Assembly (NCBI RefSeq): GCF_002356555.2
Contig: NZ_AP017372.2
Location: 2,148,501 to 2,212,500, forward strand
DNA: 64,000 nt
Origin: Halorhodospira halochloris
GTDB taxonomy: Bacteria > Pseudomonadota > Gammaproteobacteria > Nitrococcales > Halorhodospiraceae
Direction of reading: 5' to 3'
Shown: one piece after another, positions 9,005 to 19,388 of the stretch
How positions within the stretch are numbered: the first letter of the stretch is position 1
Layout: every line of letters begins with the position of its first letter
Notes under the pieces: model-generated
Told to the model about the DNA's origin: nothing
Database searches by the model: none
Seen by the model: the letters and a program-made list of their open reading frames with translations, nothing else
Position numbers and translations under genes: made by a program

Positions 9005-9343
9005 CTAGCGTTGCAGCCCACTAGCCACCCAGTCCAACAAGCTGCTCAAGGCGCAGCGATCAAGCGGCTTACCAAGATACGCATCGCACCCCGACTCGTT
9101 TATCAGCGACTCAACCTCGCTGTAAGCGTAGGCTGTGCGTAGGGGCACCTCCAAAAACTTCGCCGGCGCCACCACCCGCCCCGGTGTGGAGGACGCCGTG
9201 AATCCATCCCTGGAGACTTCATGGCGCCATCCCTGGCGCCAAGACCTCCACACCGGGGCGGGTGGTGGCGCCGGCGAAGTTTTTGGAGGTGCCCATAGCA
9301 CAATCCTGGTAGGCTGCCTGCCCTGATCATGTTCCTCGGCGCG
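9005..9343 (-). pseudogene. Receiver C-terminus of a lost kinase, interrupted by a MITE
   Basis: The minus strand encodes AYAYSEVESLINESGCDAY then LGKPLDR and LLDWVASGLQR, matching the end of the kinase at 33656 almost exactly. Further into the receiver the sequence continues at 9295-9343 after the 152-bp element at 9143-9294. Beyond 9343 similarity stops and the next kinase's 3' end begins. The rest of the gene is gone. Sequence between 8761 and 9005 also matches 33421-33655, so this is a duplicated locus. Confidence 0.75.
9143..9294. mobile_element. 152-bp palindromic MITE-like element, copy 1
   Basis: Terminal inverted repeats begin GGGCACCTCCAAAAACTTCG and extend about 45-50 bp through GCCGGCGCCACCACCCGCCCC. 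The core (GGCGCCA.GGATGGCGCC plus a GGAGG..CCTCC unit) is in reverse orientation relative to copies 2-4. The flanks are GTAG and ATAG, and the uninterrupted paralogue near 42150 reads ATAG once, consistent with a 4-bp target duplication. It encodes no transposase. Confidence 0.85.
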
Positions 9344-9360
9344 TATTTAGCATCAGGCGG

Positions 9361-12300
9361 TTACCGCCCTACCAGTGATTCGATCCATTGCCGCAGTTCT
9401 GTACTATCCAGCGGTTTGCCCAAAAAGGTATCAAAGAGCCCGCCCTCAAGCACCGGCTCAACCTCGCTGCGAGCGTAAGCAGTGTACAGGGCAATGGGCA
9501 CCCGAGGGCCACCCTCGACCTGCTCCTCGGTGCGGATACGCTCGGCCAGCTCAACACCATCGAGATCGGGCATGTGGCGGTCGAGCACCAGAGCGTCCAG
9601 CCGTTGCGTCCGCCACGCCTCCAAGGCAGCGGTGCCGTTTTTGGCCGTGGTGACCGTGCAACCGAACTGCTCAAGTAGGACCTGGGCCAAAAAGACATTC
9701 GTCTGTTCATCATCGGCTACCAGCACATGCAGCGTGTTCGCTGGGGTCTCTTCGCCAAGAGGCAGCGAAGCGGCTTCCATGTCGGGGGCGGCATCGCGTT
9801 CTGTCTCTGGTGCTGCGACGGGCGTTAGCGGCAGCGTCACGCTGAACGTGGAGCCCACCCCCGGCGTGCTCTCAAGCGCGAGTTCTCCGCCGAACAGCTC
9901 GGTGAGCTCGCGCACGATGGCCAGCCCTAAGCCGTGGCCGCTGCGCGAGCCCTGGTAGCCGGCGCGATCGAACGCCGCAAAGATATGTGCCTGCTGCTCT
10001 GGGGGGATCCCCGGACCGGTATCGCGCACTTGGAAGGTGATTCGGTCATCGAGCTCAGTGCATACCCTCAGATCAATTCCCCCATCTTGGGTGTATTTGA
10101 TGGCGTTGCTGAGCAGGTTCGACAGGATTTGTCCCAGCCGGGTAGCATCGGCCTCTACCCACTGCGGCACGCCGGCCTCAAGTCCACAGGTGCAGGTGAA
10201 CTCTAGGTCGTGCTCTGCGGCGAGGTGGCGGTAGACGGTGCACTGGCTCTCAATCGCTGCATGCAGATCGAAGGGCGTGGGCCGCAGTTCGAGCCGGCCC
10301 GCATGTAGCCGGCTTAGGTCGAGCAGTGAATCGATCAGCTCCAGCAGTCGGCCGCTGGCGTGGCGGCACTGCTGCACGTAGCTCTGGCGCTCCTCTTCTT
10401 CCAGATCCGGCGCGGCGAGTAGGTCGACGAAGCCGGTCAGTGCGTTGAGCGGCGAGCGCAGGTCGTGGCTGACGGCGTTGAGGAAGGTGGTCTTGGCCTT
10501 CACAGCCTCAGCCAACTCCCGCTCCGCGCGCTTCTGATCGCTGATATCGAAGCTTACGCCCAGTGTTGCCACCAACTCGCCGCGAAGATCGGTGATAGGA
10601 TGGATGGTGAACAGCGCGGGAAAACGACTGCCATCCTGATGGACTAGCTCCGTCTCCATGCGGATCGGCTCATGGTCCTTAAACAATCTCTCGACGTAAT
10701 CGGCAAGCCGCTCAATGTCCTCTGCCGTATGCAGTAAGCTGACGTGTCGGCCAATAAGTTCCTCGCGCGAATAACCGAACAGTACTTCTGCACCAGTACT
10801 GGCCTCTTCGATGACTGAATTGAGATCAGTCTTGATGAGACTGACCGAGCGGGCCGCCGCGAAGATCGCCTCGAGCTCTTTTTGCCTTGTCTCAAGCTGC
10901 TCGCGTAGCTGCTGCTCGGCCTGTTCAGCGCGCCGGCGTGCGGTGATGTCTACGCCTACCGCCTGGAAATGGCTCAGCTCCCCCGCTTCATCGAAAAAGG
11001 CCCGGCAAGTCCACATCGCCCAGAGCTGCATACCGTTCTTGCCCGGCATGCTGTTCTCGAATTGGCTAACCGGATGGCTCGGGGTGGAGCCCGCCAAGTG
11101 CGCCTCGATGTTCTCACGCTCCTCGGCAGGTAAATAGTCCAGCCAGCGCTGGCCAATCAGCGCCTCCGGCTCCACACCGAGGCAATCCCCCAGGGCAGGA
11201 TTAGCGTAGGTGACTGTGGTGTCGGGCAGGAAGCGCTCAATCATCAGCGGTTGGTTCTCGACCAGATCCCGGTAGTGCGCCTCGCGCTCGGCAAGTTCGC
11301 GCTGCAGAACCCGCTGCTCGGTGACATCCTGGGTTGTACCGCGCACTATCCGCGGCCGGCCCTGGGCATCGAACTCGGTGTATCCGCGCCCAAGCAGAAT
11401 GCGTTCGTTGCCTTGAGGAAGCCGGATGCGGTGTTCGACCTCGAAAGATTGGCCGGATAGGGCCTGCTCCAAGGATGATTGAACCTGCGAGAGGTCGGGC
11501 TTAAGGACTTGATCTAGATACGTCTCCAGATCCAGGGTTTTCGCTTGCGGATCGATCCCGAAAAGCTCGTACACCTCACCGGAACAAAATAGTTCCTGAG
11601 AATCAACATCTAGGATCCAATGCCCGAGACGGGCTATGCGCTTGACCTCGACTAAATCCCGCTCATGCTCGCGCAGTGCTTGCTCGGCCTCCTTGATCTG
11701 CTGGATATCTACATGCGTTCCCGCCATGTAGGTCGGTGAGCCATCGGCGCCACGGCGCAGGGTCTGCCCCCGGCCCTGCACCCAAAGCCAGCCACCATCG
11801 GCGCAGCGGTAACGAAGCTCGATGGTGAACGGACTGCCTGCAGCCAAATGGCTCTCAACGATGGGTTGGACCCGCTCTAGATCCTCGGGATGGACGAGCT
11901 CCTGCCAGTCGGCAAACGCCAGAGTGCCCTGCTGCGCGGGATCGTAGCCGAGCATGCGCCAGCACGCCGCGTCCCAGTAGACCTGATCAGCTGCCAGATC
12001 CCAATCCCAGACCCCGAATCCGGCCGCCTCCTGGGCCATGCGCAGACGCTGCTCATCGGCGAACTGCGCCGATAAATCGATGCAGGCAGCGATCTCGCCA
12101 ACCACCTCGCCGCGCTCATTGCGTAGCGGTGCGACACTCAGCTGGGCCCGAAAGCGCTCGCCGGTGCCGCGAATCAGCTCGCACTCCGTGGTGTAGCCTT
12201 CGCCGGTTTGCTGCAGGCGAGCGATCTTCTTCTGGACCTGAGCATGCTCGGAAGGGTCGTGGAGGATGTAGATGTTGCTGCCGATTAGCTGCTCGCGCGT

Positions 12301-12894
12301 GTACCCGAACATGTGTTCGGCGCTGTTGCTGGCCTCGCGCACCGTGCCTTCTAAATCGGTCTCGGTCAGGGCCACATCGGGAATCGCCCGGAAGATGGCC
12401 TCAATCTGCTGCCGGCGCGCCTCACTGCGCTGCAAGGCCTGGTCACGGGCCTGGCGTTGCGCCTCCAGCTCGGCAACCTGCTGCTCGAGCAGATCCGACT
12501 TGTGGCGAAGGCGCATGTGAGTGTCGACCCGAGCACGAACAATCGCCGGTGAAAACGGCTTGGTGATGTAGTCCACCGCGCCCAGACTCAGGCCGTATTC
12601 TTCATCACTGGCCGCATCACGAGCCGTGACGAAGATAATGTCGATGTTGCGCGTCTGCGAATCCGCCTTGAGGCGGCGGCAAATCTCGTAGCCATCGAGC
12701 CCCGGCATCTGGATGTCGAGGAGGATCATATCCGGTTTCGGTCGATTCGGCGCTTGTAGCATGGCCAGCGCCCCATCGCCGGAGGTAGCCACCTGGACCC
12801 GGTAATCATCTTTCAGAACATTGCCGAGAGCCTGGATGTTAGTTGGCTCGTCATCTACTACCAAAATGGTCTGGAGCGGCTCGTCGCTGCTCAT
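9361..12894 (-). CDS. REC-5 PAS-HisKA-HATPase-REC hybrid histidine kinase
   Basis: A 1177-residue soluble kinase with a receiver at both ends. The N-terminal receiver (about 8-125) has ILVVDDEP, acceptor Asp in MILLDIQMPG and ITKPF. Five PAS modules follow: about 165-275 (IPDVALTETDLEG), 280-400 (AAGFGVWDWDLA), 410-535 (ARLGHWILDVDSQ), 545-665 ([15 protein letters not shown]) and 675-800 ([12 protein letters not shown]). HisKA has VSHDLRSPLNAL, HATPase has NLLSNAIKYT and GHGLGLAI, and the final receiver has LVLDRHMPD and LGKPLD. Its ATG overlaps the stop of the upstream 1790-residue kinase by four bases (ATGA), so the pair is an operon and translationally coupled. The N-terminal receiver could accept phosphate from that partner's Hpt domain. 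Confidence 0.92.
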   Translation of the reverse strand: MSSDEPLQTILVVDDEPTNIQALGNVLKDDYRVQVATSGDGALAMLQAPNRPKPDMILLDIQMPGLDGYEICRRLKADSQTRNIDIIFVTARDAASDEEYGLSLGAVDYITKPFSPAIVRARVDTHMRLRHKSDLLEQQVAELEAQRQARDQALQRSEARRQQIEAIFRAIPDVALTETDLEGTVREASNSAEHMFGYTREQLIGSNIYILHDPSEHAQVQKKIARLQQTGEGYTTECELIRGTGERFRAQLSVAPLRNERGEVVGEIAACIDLSAQFADEQRLRMAQEAAGFGVWDWDLAADQVYWDAACWRMLGYDPAQQGTLAFADWQELVHPEDLERVQPIVESHLAAGSPFTIELRYRCADGGWLWVQGRGQTLRRGADGSPTYMAGTHVDIQQIKEAEQALREHERDLVEVKRIARLGHWILDVDSQELFCSGEVYELFGIDPQAKTLDLETYLDQVLKPDLSQVQSSLEQALSGQSFEVEHRIRLPQGNERILLGRGYTEFDAQGRPRIVRGTTQDVTEQRVLQRELAEREAHYRDLVENQPLMIERFLPDTTVTYANPALGDCLGVEPEALIGQRWLDYLPAEERENIEAHLAGSTPSHPVSQFENSMPGKNGMQLWAMWTCRAFFDEAGELSHFQAVGVDITARRRAEQAEQQLREQLETRQKELEAIFAAARSVSLIKTDLNSVIEEASTGAEVLFGYSREELIGRHVSLLHTAEDIERLADYVERLFKDHEPIRMETELVHQDGSRFPALFTIHPITDLRGELVATLGVSFDISDQKRAERELAEAVKAKTTFLNAVSHDLRSPLNALTGFVDLLAAPDLEEEERQSYVQQCRHASGRLLELIDSLLDLSRLHAGRLELRPTPFDLHAAIESQCTVYRHLAAEHDLEFTCTCGLEAGVPQWVEADATRLGQILSNLLSNAIKYTQDGGIDLRVCTELDDRITFQVRDTGPGIPPEQQAHIFAAFDRAGYQGSRSGHGLGLAIVRELTELFGGELALESTPGVGSTFSVTLPLTPVAAPETERDAAPDMEAASLPLGEETPANTLHVLVADDEQTNVFLAQVLLEQFGCTVTTAKNGTAALEAWRTQRLDALVLDRHMPDLDGVELAERIRTEEQVEGGPRVPIALYTAYARSEVEPVLEGGLFDTFLGKPLDSTELRQWIESLVGR

Positions 12895-15800
12895 GATTGT
12901 TCCCCTTGATCGCCTCGGAGCAGCCTATCGAGACTTTGCAGGGCCTCATCAAACGCGAACTGTTCAACCAACTCCTCCAGGGCGTCGTAGCCAAGTCCCT
13001 GACTACGTAAGTAGGCTAGGGCCTCCTGGAGCGTTTCCTCTTCGATAAGCTCGCAGGCCTCCAGCTTTTCACGCAGGCGTGTTACGGCCTCCGCCGACCC
13101 TTGCCAGGCTGTTTCCGGCTCTCGGGTCAGCCCATCGAGAGCCTGTTCAGTATCCTGCAAGGTCTGCTCAAGGCGCCCGATGCACTCCGCGGTGACCGCA
13201 TTTCCCGCTTTCAGGTCGTGATCGATTTGTTCCGCCTGCTGCTGCAGATCCATGGCACCCAGCGTTCCGGCCACGCCCTTGAGGGTGTGGGCGAGCCGAT
13301 TGGCCTGCTCGTTATCACCGGCGCGCAGGTGATCGATCAGCGCGGCGTAGTCGGTGGTCAGTTGGCCGCGGAACCTGCGTAGCTGCCGCAGGTAGAGAGC
13401 CTTGTCTTCGCCGAGGCGGCGAAGCCCGCGTTCAAGATCGAACCCGGGCAATTCGGCTGGCAGGATCTGGACGGCGTCGGCCGCGCCGTCGGAAACATCG
13501 GCCGGGGCCGCTGCCACAGCCTTGCCTTCGATGCGCAGGTGCTCGGTCAATGCGGCGTAAAGATCCGGGCTTTCGATCGGCTTGCCCAGGTGACCATCTG
13601 CGCCGGCCTGTGCTGCGCGCTGACGATCCTCATCCATCACGGCCGCTGAGAGGGCGAGGATGGGGCGGTCGTAGCCTTCTTCGCGCAACACCCGCATTGC
13701 CTCGTAGCCGTCCATCACCGGCATCTGCAGATCCATCAGCACCAGATCCGGCGGATTGGCGCGGATCGCCTCGACGGCCACGGCGCCATTCTCCGCGGTC
13801 TCCACGGTAGCCCCGGTCTTCTCCAGCAGTTCTGTGGCCACCTCCTGATTGATTTCGTTGTCTTCAACGAGCAGCAAACGGTGGCCGCGCAGATCCGGCG
13901 CGTGGTGGGGTGTGCGCTCATCGCCCTCTGCTTCTGCTCCCTCTCCCCGCTCAGCGCGGGCTAGCGCATCGTAGAGCGAGGAGGCGGTCAGGGGTTTGGC
14001 CAAAAAGTCAGTGACTTCGTTCTCGCCGATCTCGACCTCCTCGCGGGCGTAGGCGCTAACCATCAGGATCGGTGGCTGGGTCTGGCGCAGCTCGCCGGAT
14101 TGGCGCCGGCGTTCGACCTCGGCACAGGTCTCGGTGCCGGTCATGCCCCCGGGCATCATCCAATCGAGCAGGATGAAATCGAATGGCTCCCCGCGCTGCT
14201 CCGCCGCTACGATCCGCTCGATGGCTGCCTCGCCGCTAGCCGCCTCCTCGGTCGTGAACGCGCAGTGGTGGAGGAGTTCGCGCATGATCTCCCGGGCACT
14301 CGGCTGATCATCGACAATCAGCACGCGCTGACCGCGGGTGTTCGGGCAGGGGATGGTCGCTGCACGGTCCTCGCCCAAAGGCAGAGTGAGTGTGAAGGCA
14401 AACGTGCTGCCTTCCCCGGGGGCGGAGTCGACCGTGAGTTCACCGCCCATGGCTTCAACCAGCCGCCGGCTGATCACCAGTCCAAGGCCGGTGCCGCCAT
14501 AACGCCGGGTGGTGGAGGTATCGGCCTGGCCGAAGGCCTGAAAGATCCGGGCGATTTGCGCCTCGCTCATGCCAATGCCCGTATCACGCACGTAGAAACG
14601 CAGCGTGGCGTGGCCGGCAGGCGCCGACTCGACACTCCGTATGCCAAGCTCCACGGTGCCACCTTGCTCGGTGAACTTCGTGGCGTTGCCGAGCAGGTTG
14701 CTGAGCACCTGCGCAAGGCGCAGCGAGTCCCCGACCAGGGTCTGTGGGAGGGACGGTGGGATGTCGTAGAGCAGTTCCAGGCCGCCGGCGTGGGCCTTCT
14801 CGCCGAAGAGGGTCGCCATCTGCTCAACCACATCGAAGAGCTGGAACTCGCGGGCCTCCAGCTCCAGCTTTCCGGCCTCGATCTTGGAGAAATCGAGGAT
14901 GTCGTTGAGGATGCCGAGCAGCATCTTCGATGAGTGCTCGATCTTTTGGATCTGATCGCGCTGCTTGGCGCTCAATTCGGTTTGCGCAAGCAGCTGGCTT
15001 AGGCCGATGACCGCATTCATCGGCGTGCGGATCTCATGGCTCATGTTGGCCAGGAACTCGCTCTTGGCTTGGTTCGCGCGCTCAGCTTCCTGCCGGGCTT
15101 GTACCAGGGCCTCCTGTTGCTGCCGGCGCTCGGTGATATCGTCCTGGATACCGAAGTGGCCGGTGACGCGGCCATGTTCATCGTGCAGGCAGGTATAGTC
15201 CCCAAGAATGATCACGGGCGTGCCATCCCCTTTCTGCTCGTGCGTCACCGCATGGGCACGGCCTTGATCGAAAATCTCCCGAAGCACGGCGCGACCATGC
15301 TCGATCTGTTCGTCGGGGAAAAAGTCCCGGTAGGTGAGGCCAATGAAATCCTCACGGTCAGCGCCATATTGATCGAGCATAGCCTGATTGATCTTGGTCA
15401 TGCGGTGATTGGCCATGGCATGGCCAAGCAGCGATTCTTTCTCCGCCTCTGAGGCCGCGTGCCAGTCGATCGGCTCATCGAGCATCATGAAGAAAAAGCC
15501 CATGATCGACTGATTGAAGAATTCATCGAGCAGCGCCTTGCTCTCGTTCAACTCCTGCTCGGCCCGGACTCGGTCGGTGATATCGTTCACATACCCGTGC
15601 CAGAGGGTGCTGCCGTCAGCCAGGCGCTCCGGTGTAGCATGGCCCTCCAGCCAGACCGGCCCTTTCACGGGATGCTGGATCCGGTAGCTGTAGCGCCAGG
15701 GTGTGAGGGTCTCGGCCGATTGCTCAATGCTCCGGTAAACCCCTTCCCGGTCGGCCTCCCAGACGACTTCGAAGAGGCGATCGGCGCACTCCATGGCCTC

Positions 15801-18263
15801 TGCCGGCGTGATGCCGTAGATCTTCTCAATGCCCTCGTTGGCATAAACGAAAGCCGAGCCTCCGTCAGGCCAGAGGCGATATTGATAGATGAATCCAGGC
15901 AGCTGCGCGGCGAGGTTAGCTAGCTGCTGCCGCGCCCGCTCGGACTCCTGTTGAGCCCGCTTGATCTCGGTGCGGTCCTCGTAGACAGCGACCACTTCGC
16001 CGGAAGAGAGCTGGAAGATCCGGTTCTCGCGCCAGCCGGTAATCCGTTCGTCATGATAGGCGGCCAGGGGCAGTTCTTCGGGCACGCCGGTGTCAGCCAC
16101 CCGTTGCAGCGCCGCGAGCAGGCCCATCTCCTCGACACCCGGGAAGCATTCGGTGAGCCTCCGGCCGATGAGTTCATCGCGGGAGGTCTGATCAATGCGC
16201 TCGGATGCCGGGTTGATCTCAATGAACTCGAAATCCCGCCCCTCATCCACCGGACGGTAGACGGCCACGCCACTGCCGGTCTGCTCGAAGATCCCGGCGA
16301 AGCGTTCTTTGGCCGCCTGCAGGGCTTTCTCGGCGCGCTTCTGATCGCTGATATCGAAGCTTACGCCGAGTGTTGCCACCAACTCGCCACGAAGATCGGT
16401 GATAGGATGAACGGTGAACAGCGCCGGGAACGTGCTGCCATCCTGATGGACTAGCTCCGTCTCCATGCGGATCGGCTCATGGTCCTTAAGCATTCTCTCG
16501 ACGTAATCAGGAAGCCGCTCAATGTCCTCTGCCGTATGCAGTAAGCTGACGTGCTGACCAATAAGTTCCTCGCGCGAATAACCGAACAGTACTTCTGCAC
16601 CAGTACTGGCCTCTTCGATGACTGAATTGAGATCAGTCTTGATGAGACTGACCGAGCGGGCCGCCGCGAAGATCGCCTCGAGCTCTTTTTGCCTTGTCTC
16701 AAGCTGCTCGCGTAGCTGCTGCTCGGCCTGTTCGGCGCGCCGGCGTGCGGTGATGTCTACGCCTACCGCCTGGAAATGGCTCAACTCCCCCGCTTCATCG
16801 AAAAAGGCCCGGCAAGTCCACATCGCCCAGAGCTGCATACCGTTCTTGCCCGGCATGCTGTTCTCGAATTGGCTAACCGGATGGCTCGGAGTGGAGCCCG
16901 CCAAGTGCGCCTCGATGTTCTCGCGCTCCTCGGCAGGTAAATAGTCCAGCCAGCGCTGGCCAATCAGCGCCTCCGGCTCCACACCGATGCAATCCCCCAG
17001 GGCAGGATTAGCGTAGGTGACTGTGGTGTCGGGCAGGAAGCGCTCAATCATCAGCGGTTGGTTCTCGACCAGATCCCGGTAGTGCGCCTCGCGCTCGGCA
17101 AGTTCGCGCTGCAGAACCCGCTGCTCGGTCACATCCCGATTGACGCCCACGACCCGCACCGGGGCGCCGGAGGCATCGCAAATCACCTGGGCCTGCCCGT
17201 GCAAGGTACGGAACCTGCCATCATCCGCACGGCGGATGTCCATCTGTGTATTGAACAGGGTCCGCGAGGCCACCGCCTCTTTGAACTCCGCCGCTGTTTT
17301 CTCGCGGGACTCAGGCAACAGGGTCTCGGCCCAGTCCTCAAAGGCGTGACCGAAGGTGGCCGGGTCGATCCCGTAGAGGCGAAACATACCCTCATCCCAG
17401 TCGAGCCGACCGTTTGTCAGGTCGTAGTCCCAGATGCCGAGTCCGGCTGCCGAAGTCGCCAGGCTCAGGCGCTCCGTCAGTCTCTTTTGAGCCCGCTCGG
17501 CTTCTTTCTCAGCAGTGATATCGCGCCCAGTGCCACGGAAACCGGTCAGCCTGCCGCTTTCATTAAAAATGGGCAGGCCGCTGACCCGCTGGTAGACGAG
17601 GCTGCCATCCGGGCGCAGCGAGGCATGCTCCAGGTCTCGCCACGCACTTCTTTCATCGGCCCAAGCCTTCAGCAGGCCGCGTACCCGCTCAGCTTCGTCA
17701 TCCGGCATGAATTCGAAAGGCGAGTGCCCGATCATCGCCTCGACCGGGCGGCCAAATAGAGGTTCCGCCGGCGAAGTGATAAAGCTATAACGCCCCTCTG
17801 TGTCGATCTCCCAGATATACTCACCCGCTGCCAGGGTGACATCCCGAAAGCGCTGCTCGCTCTGCTCGAGGTCACGGAGGGCTTGCTTTTGTTCGCTGAT
17901 ATTGCGGAATACGGCCAGCAACAGGGTCCGTTCCCGGGTCGGCAGCAGCACCACCGAGACCCGCACATCGATGAGGGTGCCGTCTTTGCAACGGTGCTGG
18001 GTCTCGAAGTCGTCTTGCCCCTGTTCAAAGATGGCGCGGATGTGCGCGGTGATCTCTTCCGGCGTCTCTAGGGCCTCGTAATCGTTGATGCGGAGACTAG
18101 CGAATTCCTCGGCCGTATAGCCGAGTTGCTCATGGGCGATGCGGTTGAACCGCAGCGGCAGGCTGCTGTCGGCATCGATGAGCAGGGTAGCATCGGGATA
18201 GAGTTCAAACAGGGCGGAGTGAATCTCCTGCTCATCAAGATGCTTCCCCGTGTTGTCGTCCAC
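12891..18263 (-). CDS. Giant hybrid kinase: 8 PAS-HisKA-HATPase-REC-REC-Hpt
   Basis: About 1790 residues with no membrane helix. Eight PAS-like modules occupy about 12-1075, ending with [20 protein letters not shown]. HisKA is of the BarA/TorS type ([14 protein letters not shown], about 1095). HATPase has GNATKFT, DTGIGMS and [11 protein letters not shown]1 has [12 protein letters not shown]2 has [11 protein letters not shown] and LGKPIE, and the Hpt at about 1625-1720 has [13 protein letters not shown]. It is the only kinase here with its own Hpt, so it can run the full His-Asp-His relay. The first codon could be GTG 18332, but GTG 18263 lies nine bases after AGGAG and is preferred. It is coupled to the kinase downstream at 12894, whose N-terminal receiver is a plausible phosphate target. 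Confidence 0.9.
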   Translation of the reverse strand: MDDNTGKHLDEQEIHSALFELYPDATLLIDADSSLPLRFNRIAHEQLGYTAEEFASLRINDYEALETPEEITAHIRAIFEQGQDDFETQHRCKDGTLIDVRVSVVLLPTRERTLLLAVFRNISEQKQALRDLEQSEQRFRDVTLAAGEYIWEIDTEGRYSFITSPAEPLFGRPVEAMIGHSPFEFMPDDEAERVRGLLKAWADERSAWRDLEHASLRPDGSLVYQRVSGLPIFNESGRLTGFRGTGRDITAEKEAERAQKRLTERLSLATSAAGLGIWDYDLTNGRLDWDEGMFRLYGIDPATFGHAFEDWAETLLPESREKTAAEFKEAVASRTLFNTQMDIRRADDGRFRTLHGQAQVICDASGAPVRVVGVNRDVTEQRVLQRELAEREAHYRDLVENQPLMIERFLPDTTVTYANPALGDCIGVEPEALIGQRWLDYLPAEERENIEAHLAGSTPSHPVSQFENSMPGKNGMQLWAMWTCRAFFDEAGELSHFQAVGVDITARRRAEQAEQQLREQLETRQKELEAIFAAARSVSLIKTDLNSVIEEASTGAEVLFGYSREELIGQHVSLLHTAEDIERLPDYVERMLKDHEPIRMETELVHQDGSTFPALFTVHPITDLRGELVATLGVSFDISDQKRAEKALQAAKERFAGIFEQTGSGVAVYRPVDEGRDFEFIEINPASERIDQTSRDELIGRRLTECFPGVEEMGLLAALQRVADTGVPEELPLAAYHDERITGWRENRIFQLSSGEVVAVYEDRTEIKRAQQESERARQQLANLAAQLPGFIYQYRLWPDGGSAFVYANEGIEKIYGITPAEAMECADRLFEVVWEADREGVYRSIEQSAETLTPWRYSYRIQHPVKGPVWLEGHATPERLADGSTLWHGYVNDITDRVRAEQELNESKALLDEFFNQSIMGFFFMMLDEPIDWHAASEAEKESLLGHAMANHRMTKINQAMLDQYGADREDFIGLTYRDFFPDEQIEHGRAVLREIFDQGRAHAVTHEQKGDGTPVIILGDYTCLHDEHGRVTGHFGIQDDITERRQQQEALVQARQEAERANQAKSEFLANMSHEIRTPMNAVIGLSQLLAQTELSAKQRDQIQKIEHSSKMLLGILNDILDFSKIEAGKLELEAREFQLFDVVEQMATLFGEKAHAGGLELLYDIPPSLPQTLVGDSLRLAQVLSNLLGNATKFTEQGGTVELGIRSVESAPAGHATLRFYVRDTGIGMSEAQIARIFQAFGQADTSTTRRYGGTGLGLVISRRLVEAMGGELTVDSAPGEGSTFAFTLTLPLGEDRAATIPCPNTRGQRVLIVDDQPSAREIMRELLHHCAFTTEEAASGEAAIERIVAAEQRGEPFDFILLDWMMPGGMTGTETCAEVERRRQSGELRQTQPPILMVSAYAREEVEIGENEVTDFLAKPLTASSLYDALARAERGEGAEAEGDERTPHHAPDLRGHRLLLVEDNEINQEVATELLEKTGATVETAENGAVAVEAIRANPPDLVLMDLQMPVMDGYEAMRVLREEGYDRPILALSAAVMDEDRQRAAQAGADGHLGKPIESPDLYAALTEHLRIEGKAVAAAPADVSDGAADAVQILPAELPGFDLERGLRRLGEDKALYLRQLRRFRGQLTTDYAALIDHLRAGDNEQANRLAHTLKGVAGTLGAMDLQQQAEQIDHDLKAGNAVTAECIGRLEQTLQDTEQALDGLTREPETAWQGSAEAVTRLREKLEACELIEEETLQEALAYLRSQGLGYDALEELVEQFAFDEALQSLDRLLRGDQGEQS

Positions 18264-18332
18264 TTCGATGCTCTCCTCTGCGGCCCTCTGCGATTGGAGT
18301 CTTGGAGCAGCAGAGAACAGACAGTCTAACAC

Positions 18333-19045
18333 GCTCCACTCAACCCGACTAACAGCGCGGATTCTACTGCTGAGAGTAGGGGTCGCTGCAACTGCTTGTC
18401 CAATCGAGCTCTGGGAGATTCCGTCCCGTGTGGTTGAGTGTATCAGGGGGAGTGGGTGTCGATCGCTACCAATCGGTGCCGATTGCTACTGATCTTTGCG
18501 TGAGTAAAGCCAGTCGCATGAGCTGGCCTGTGCGCTTATGGTGCTATGTGGGGAAGGCTTTATCTTTGAGAAACTGCGTAACCACCCGCTTCAGGTACCA
18601 TCGTCGCAGTGCATTCGATCGCTGAGAGTGCCTTCAAAGCAGTGGCTTGTGTGCGACGTGGTTGATTGTACGCGTGTGCGTTGGGTGGCGACTGGAGATT
18701 GCGTTACCGTATAGTCTTCTGGATTTCCTTAGCCTCAAAGAGTAAATTGTAGTTTTGTACGATGCCCGCTGAAGGGGACGGTCGTGGAGAGTGGAGAGTG
18801 GAGAGTGGAGAGTATAGAGGGTCGGCCGACAGGTGCGGAGTGCTCTGGTCGAATACTCTCGACACATATAGCAGTAGTCGTACCTCATCTCAATTATGCC
18901 GCGGCTAAGTTTCTGACTCAGCAAAAAGAGCTCTAAGAAACCTAATGCGGCATTGACAGCCCAAGATCACGACAGATGTGGCGTTCTGTTGTGATCTCAG
19001 GAGGGCTATAGTGACAGCGTATAAGAGGCAGACAACGGTGCGAGT
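18333..19045. other. About 700 bp without a recognisable gene
   Basis: Only short incoherent frames are present. It contains the promoter region for the 18263 operon and, at 18786-18813, four perfect copies of the heptamer GGAGAGT. I see no RNA gene. Confidence 0.5.
18786..18813. repeat. Four perfect 7-bp tandem repeats (GGAGAGT)
   Basis: Four contiguous GGAGAGT units in non-coding sequence about 500 bp upstream of the giant kinase operon. They are too short and regular for CRISPR and could vary in copy number by slippage. Confidence 0.85.
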
Positions 19046-19049
19046 AAGA

Positions 19050-19245
19050 CAGCACTGCACCTTGCCCATACCCTCTGCGCTTATCGGTGAGTTAGCCATA
19101 TACCGCGAGCATCTCGGCCTATCGCCCTACCCTGCCCCGGATAAGACGACTCCCATGCCCTTAAGCCTCTACCCTGTACGCGACGGATGGCAGCCGGTGC
19201 ATCGCAGGACTGTATACCGGATCGTAAAGCAGGTATCCACGAGAC
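19050..19245 (+). pseudogene. Tyrosine recombinase remnant, C-terminal domain start
   Basis: The frame reads HCTLPIPSALIGELAIYREHL then GLSPYPAPDKTTPMPL and HRRTVYRIVKQV. This resembles the start of the catalytic domain of a family of integrases (VPL..ALL.EL..YR..LGL...PAP.E.TPL...TLYRIVK). No HxxR box or catalytic Tyr follows, so it is a decayed piece. A complementary N-terminal piece of the same type lies at 24369-24648 on the same strand. Confidence 0.5.
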
Positions 19246-19388
19246 CGCTAAGTGCTAGCCTTCATGGGCCGCTTTGGGACATACCGCCAAATGCTGGAGA
19301 GCCGAATCCCATCACCCTAACATCCATCACCACAAAACAGAGCAACTCTCTCAAACCGGGTAGATCCCTCACAGTCCCACTTAAACCA

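Noticed and set aside
9005-9301. 98-residue ORF with a REC-like tail
   Set aside because: It is a receiver remnant read into a MITE arm, not a real protein. Similar ORFs at 49469-49714 and 51114-51323 also arise from the palindrome.
14100-14933. 277-residue plus-strand ORF inside the giant kinase
   Set aside because: Antisense shadow of a GC-rich coding region without domain features.
18786-18813. CRISPR-like repetition
   Set aside because: Seven-base units with no spacers; a simple tandem repeat. No CRISPR array or cas gene is in the window.
18634-18924. 96-residue minus-strand ORF
   Set aside because: Partly made of the GGAGAGT repeat; no start signal or family.
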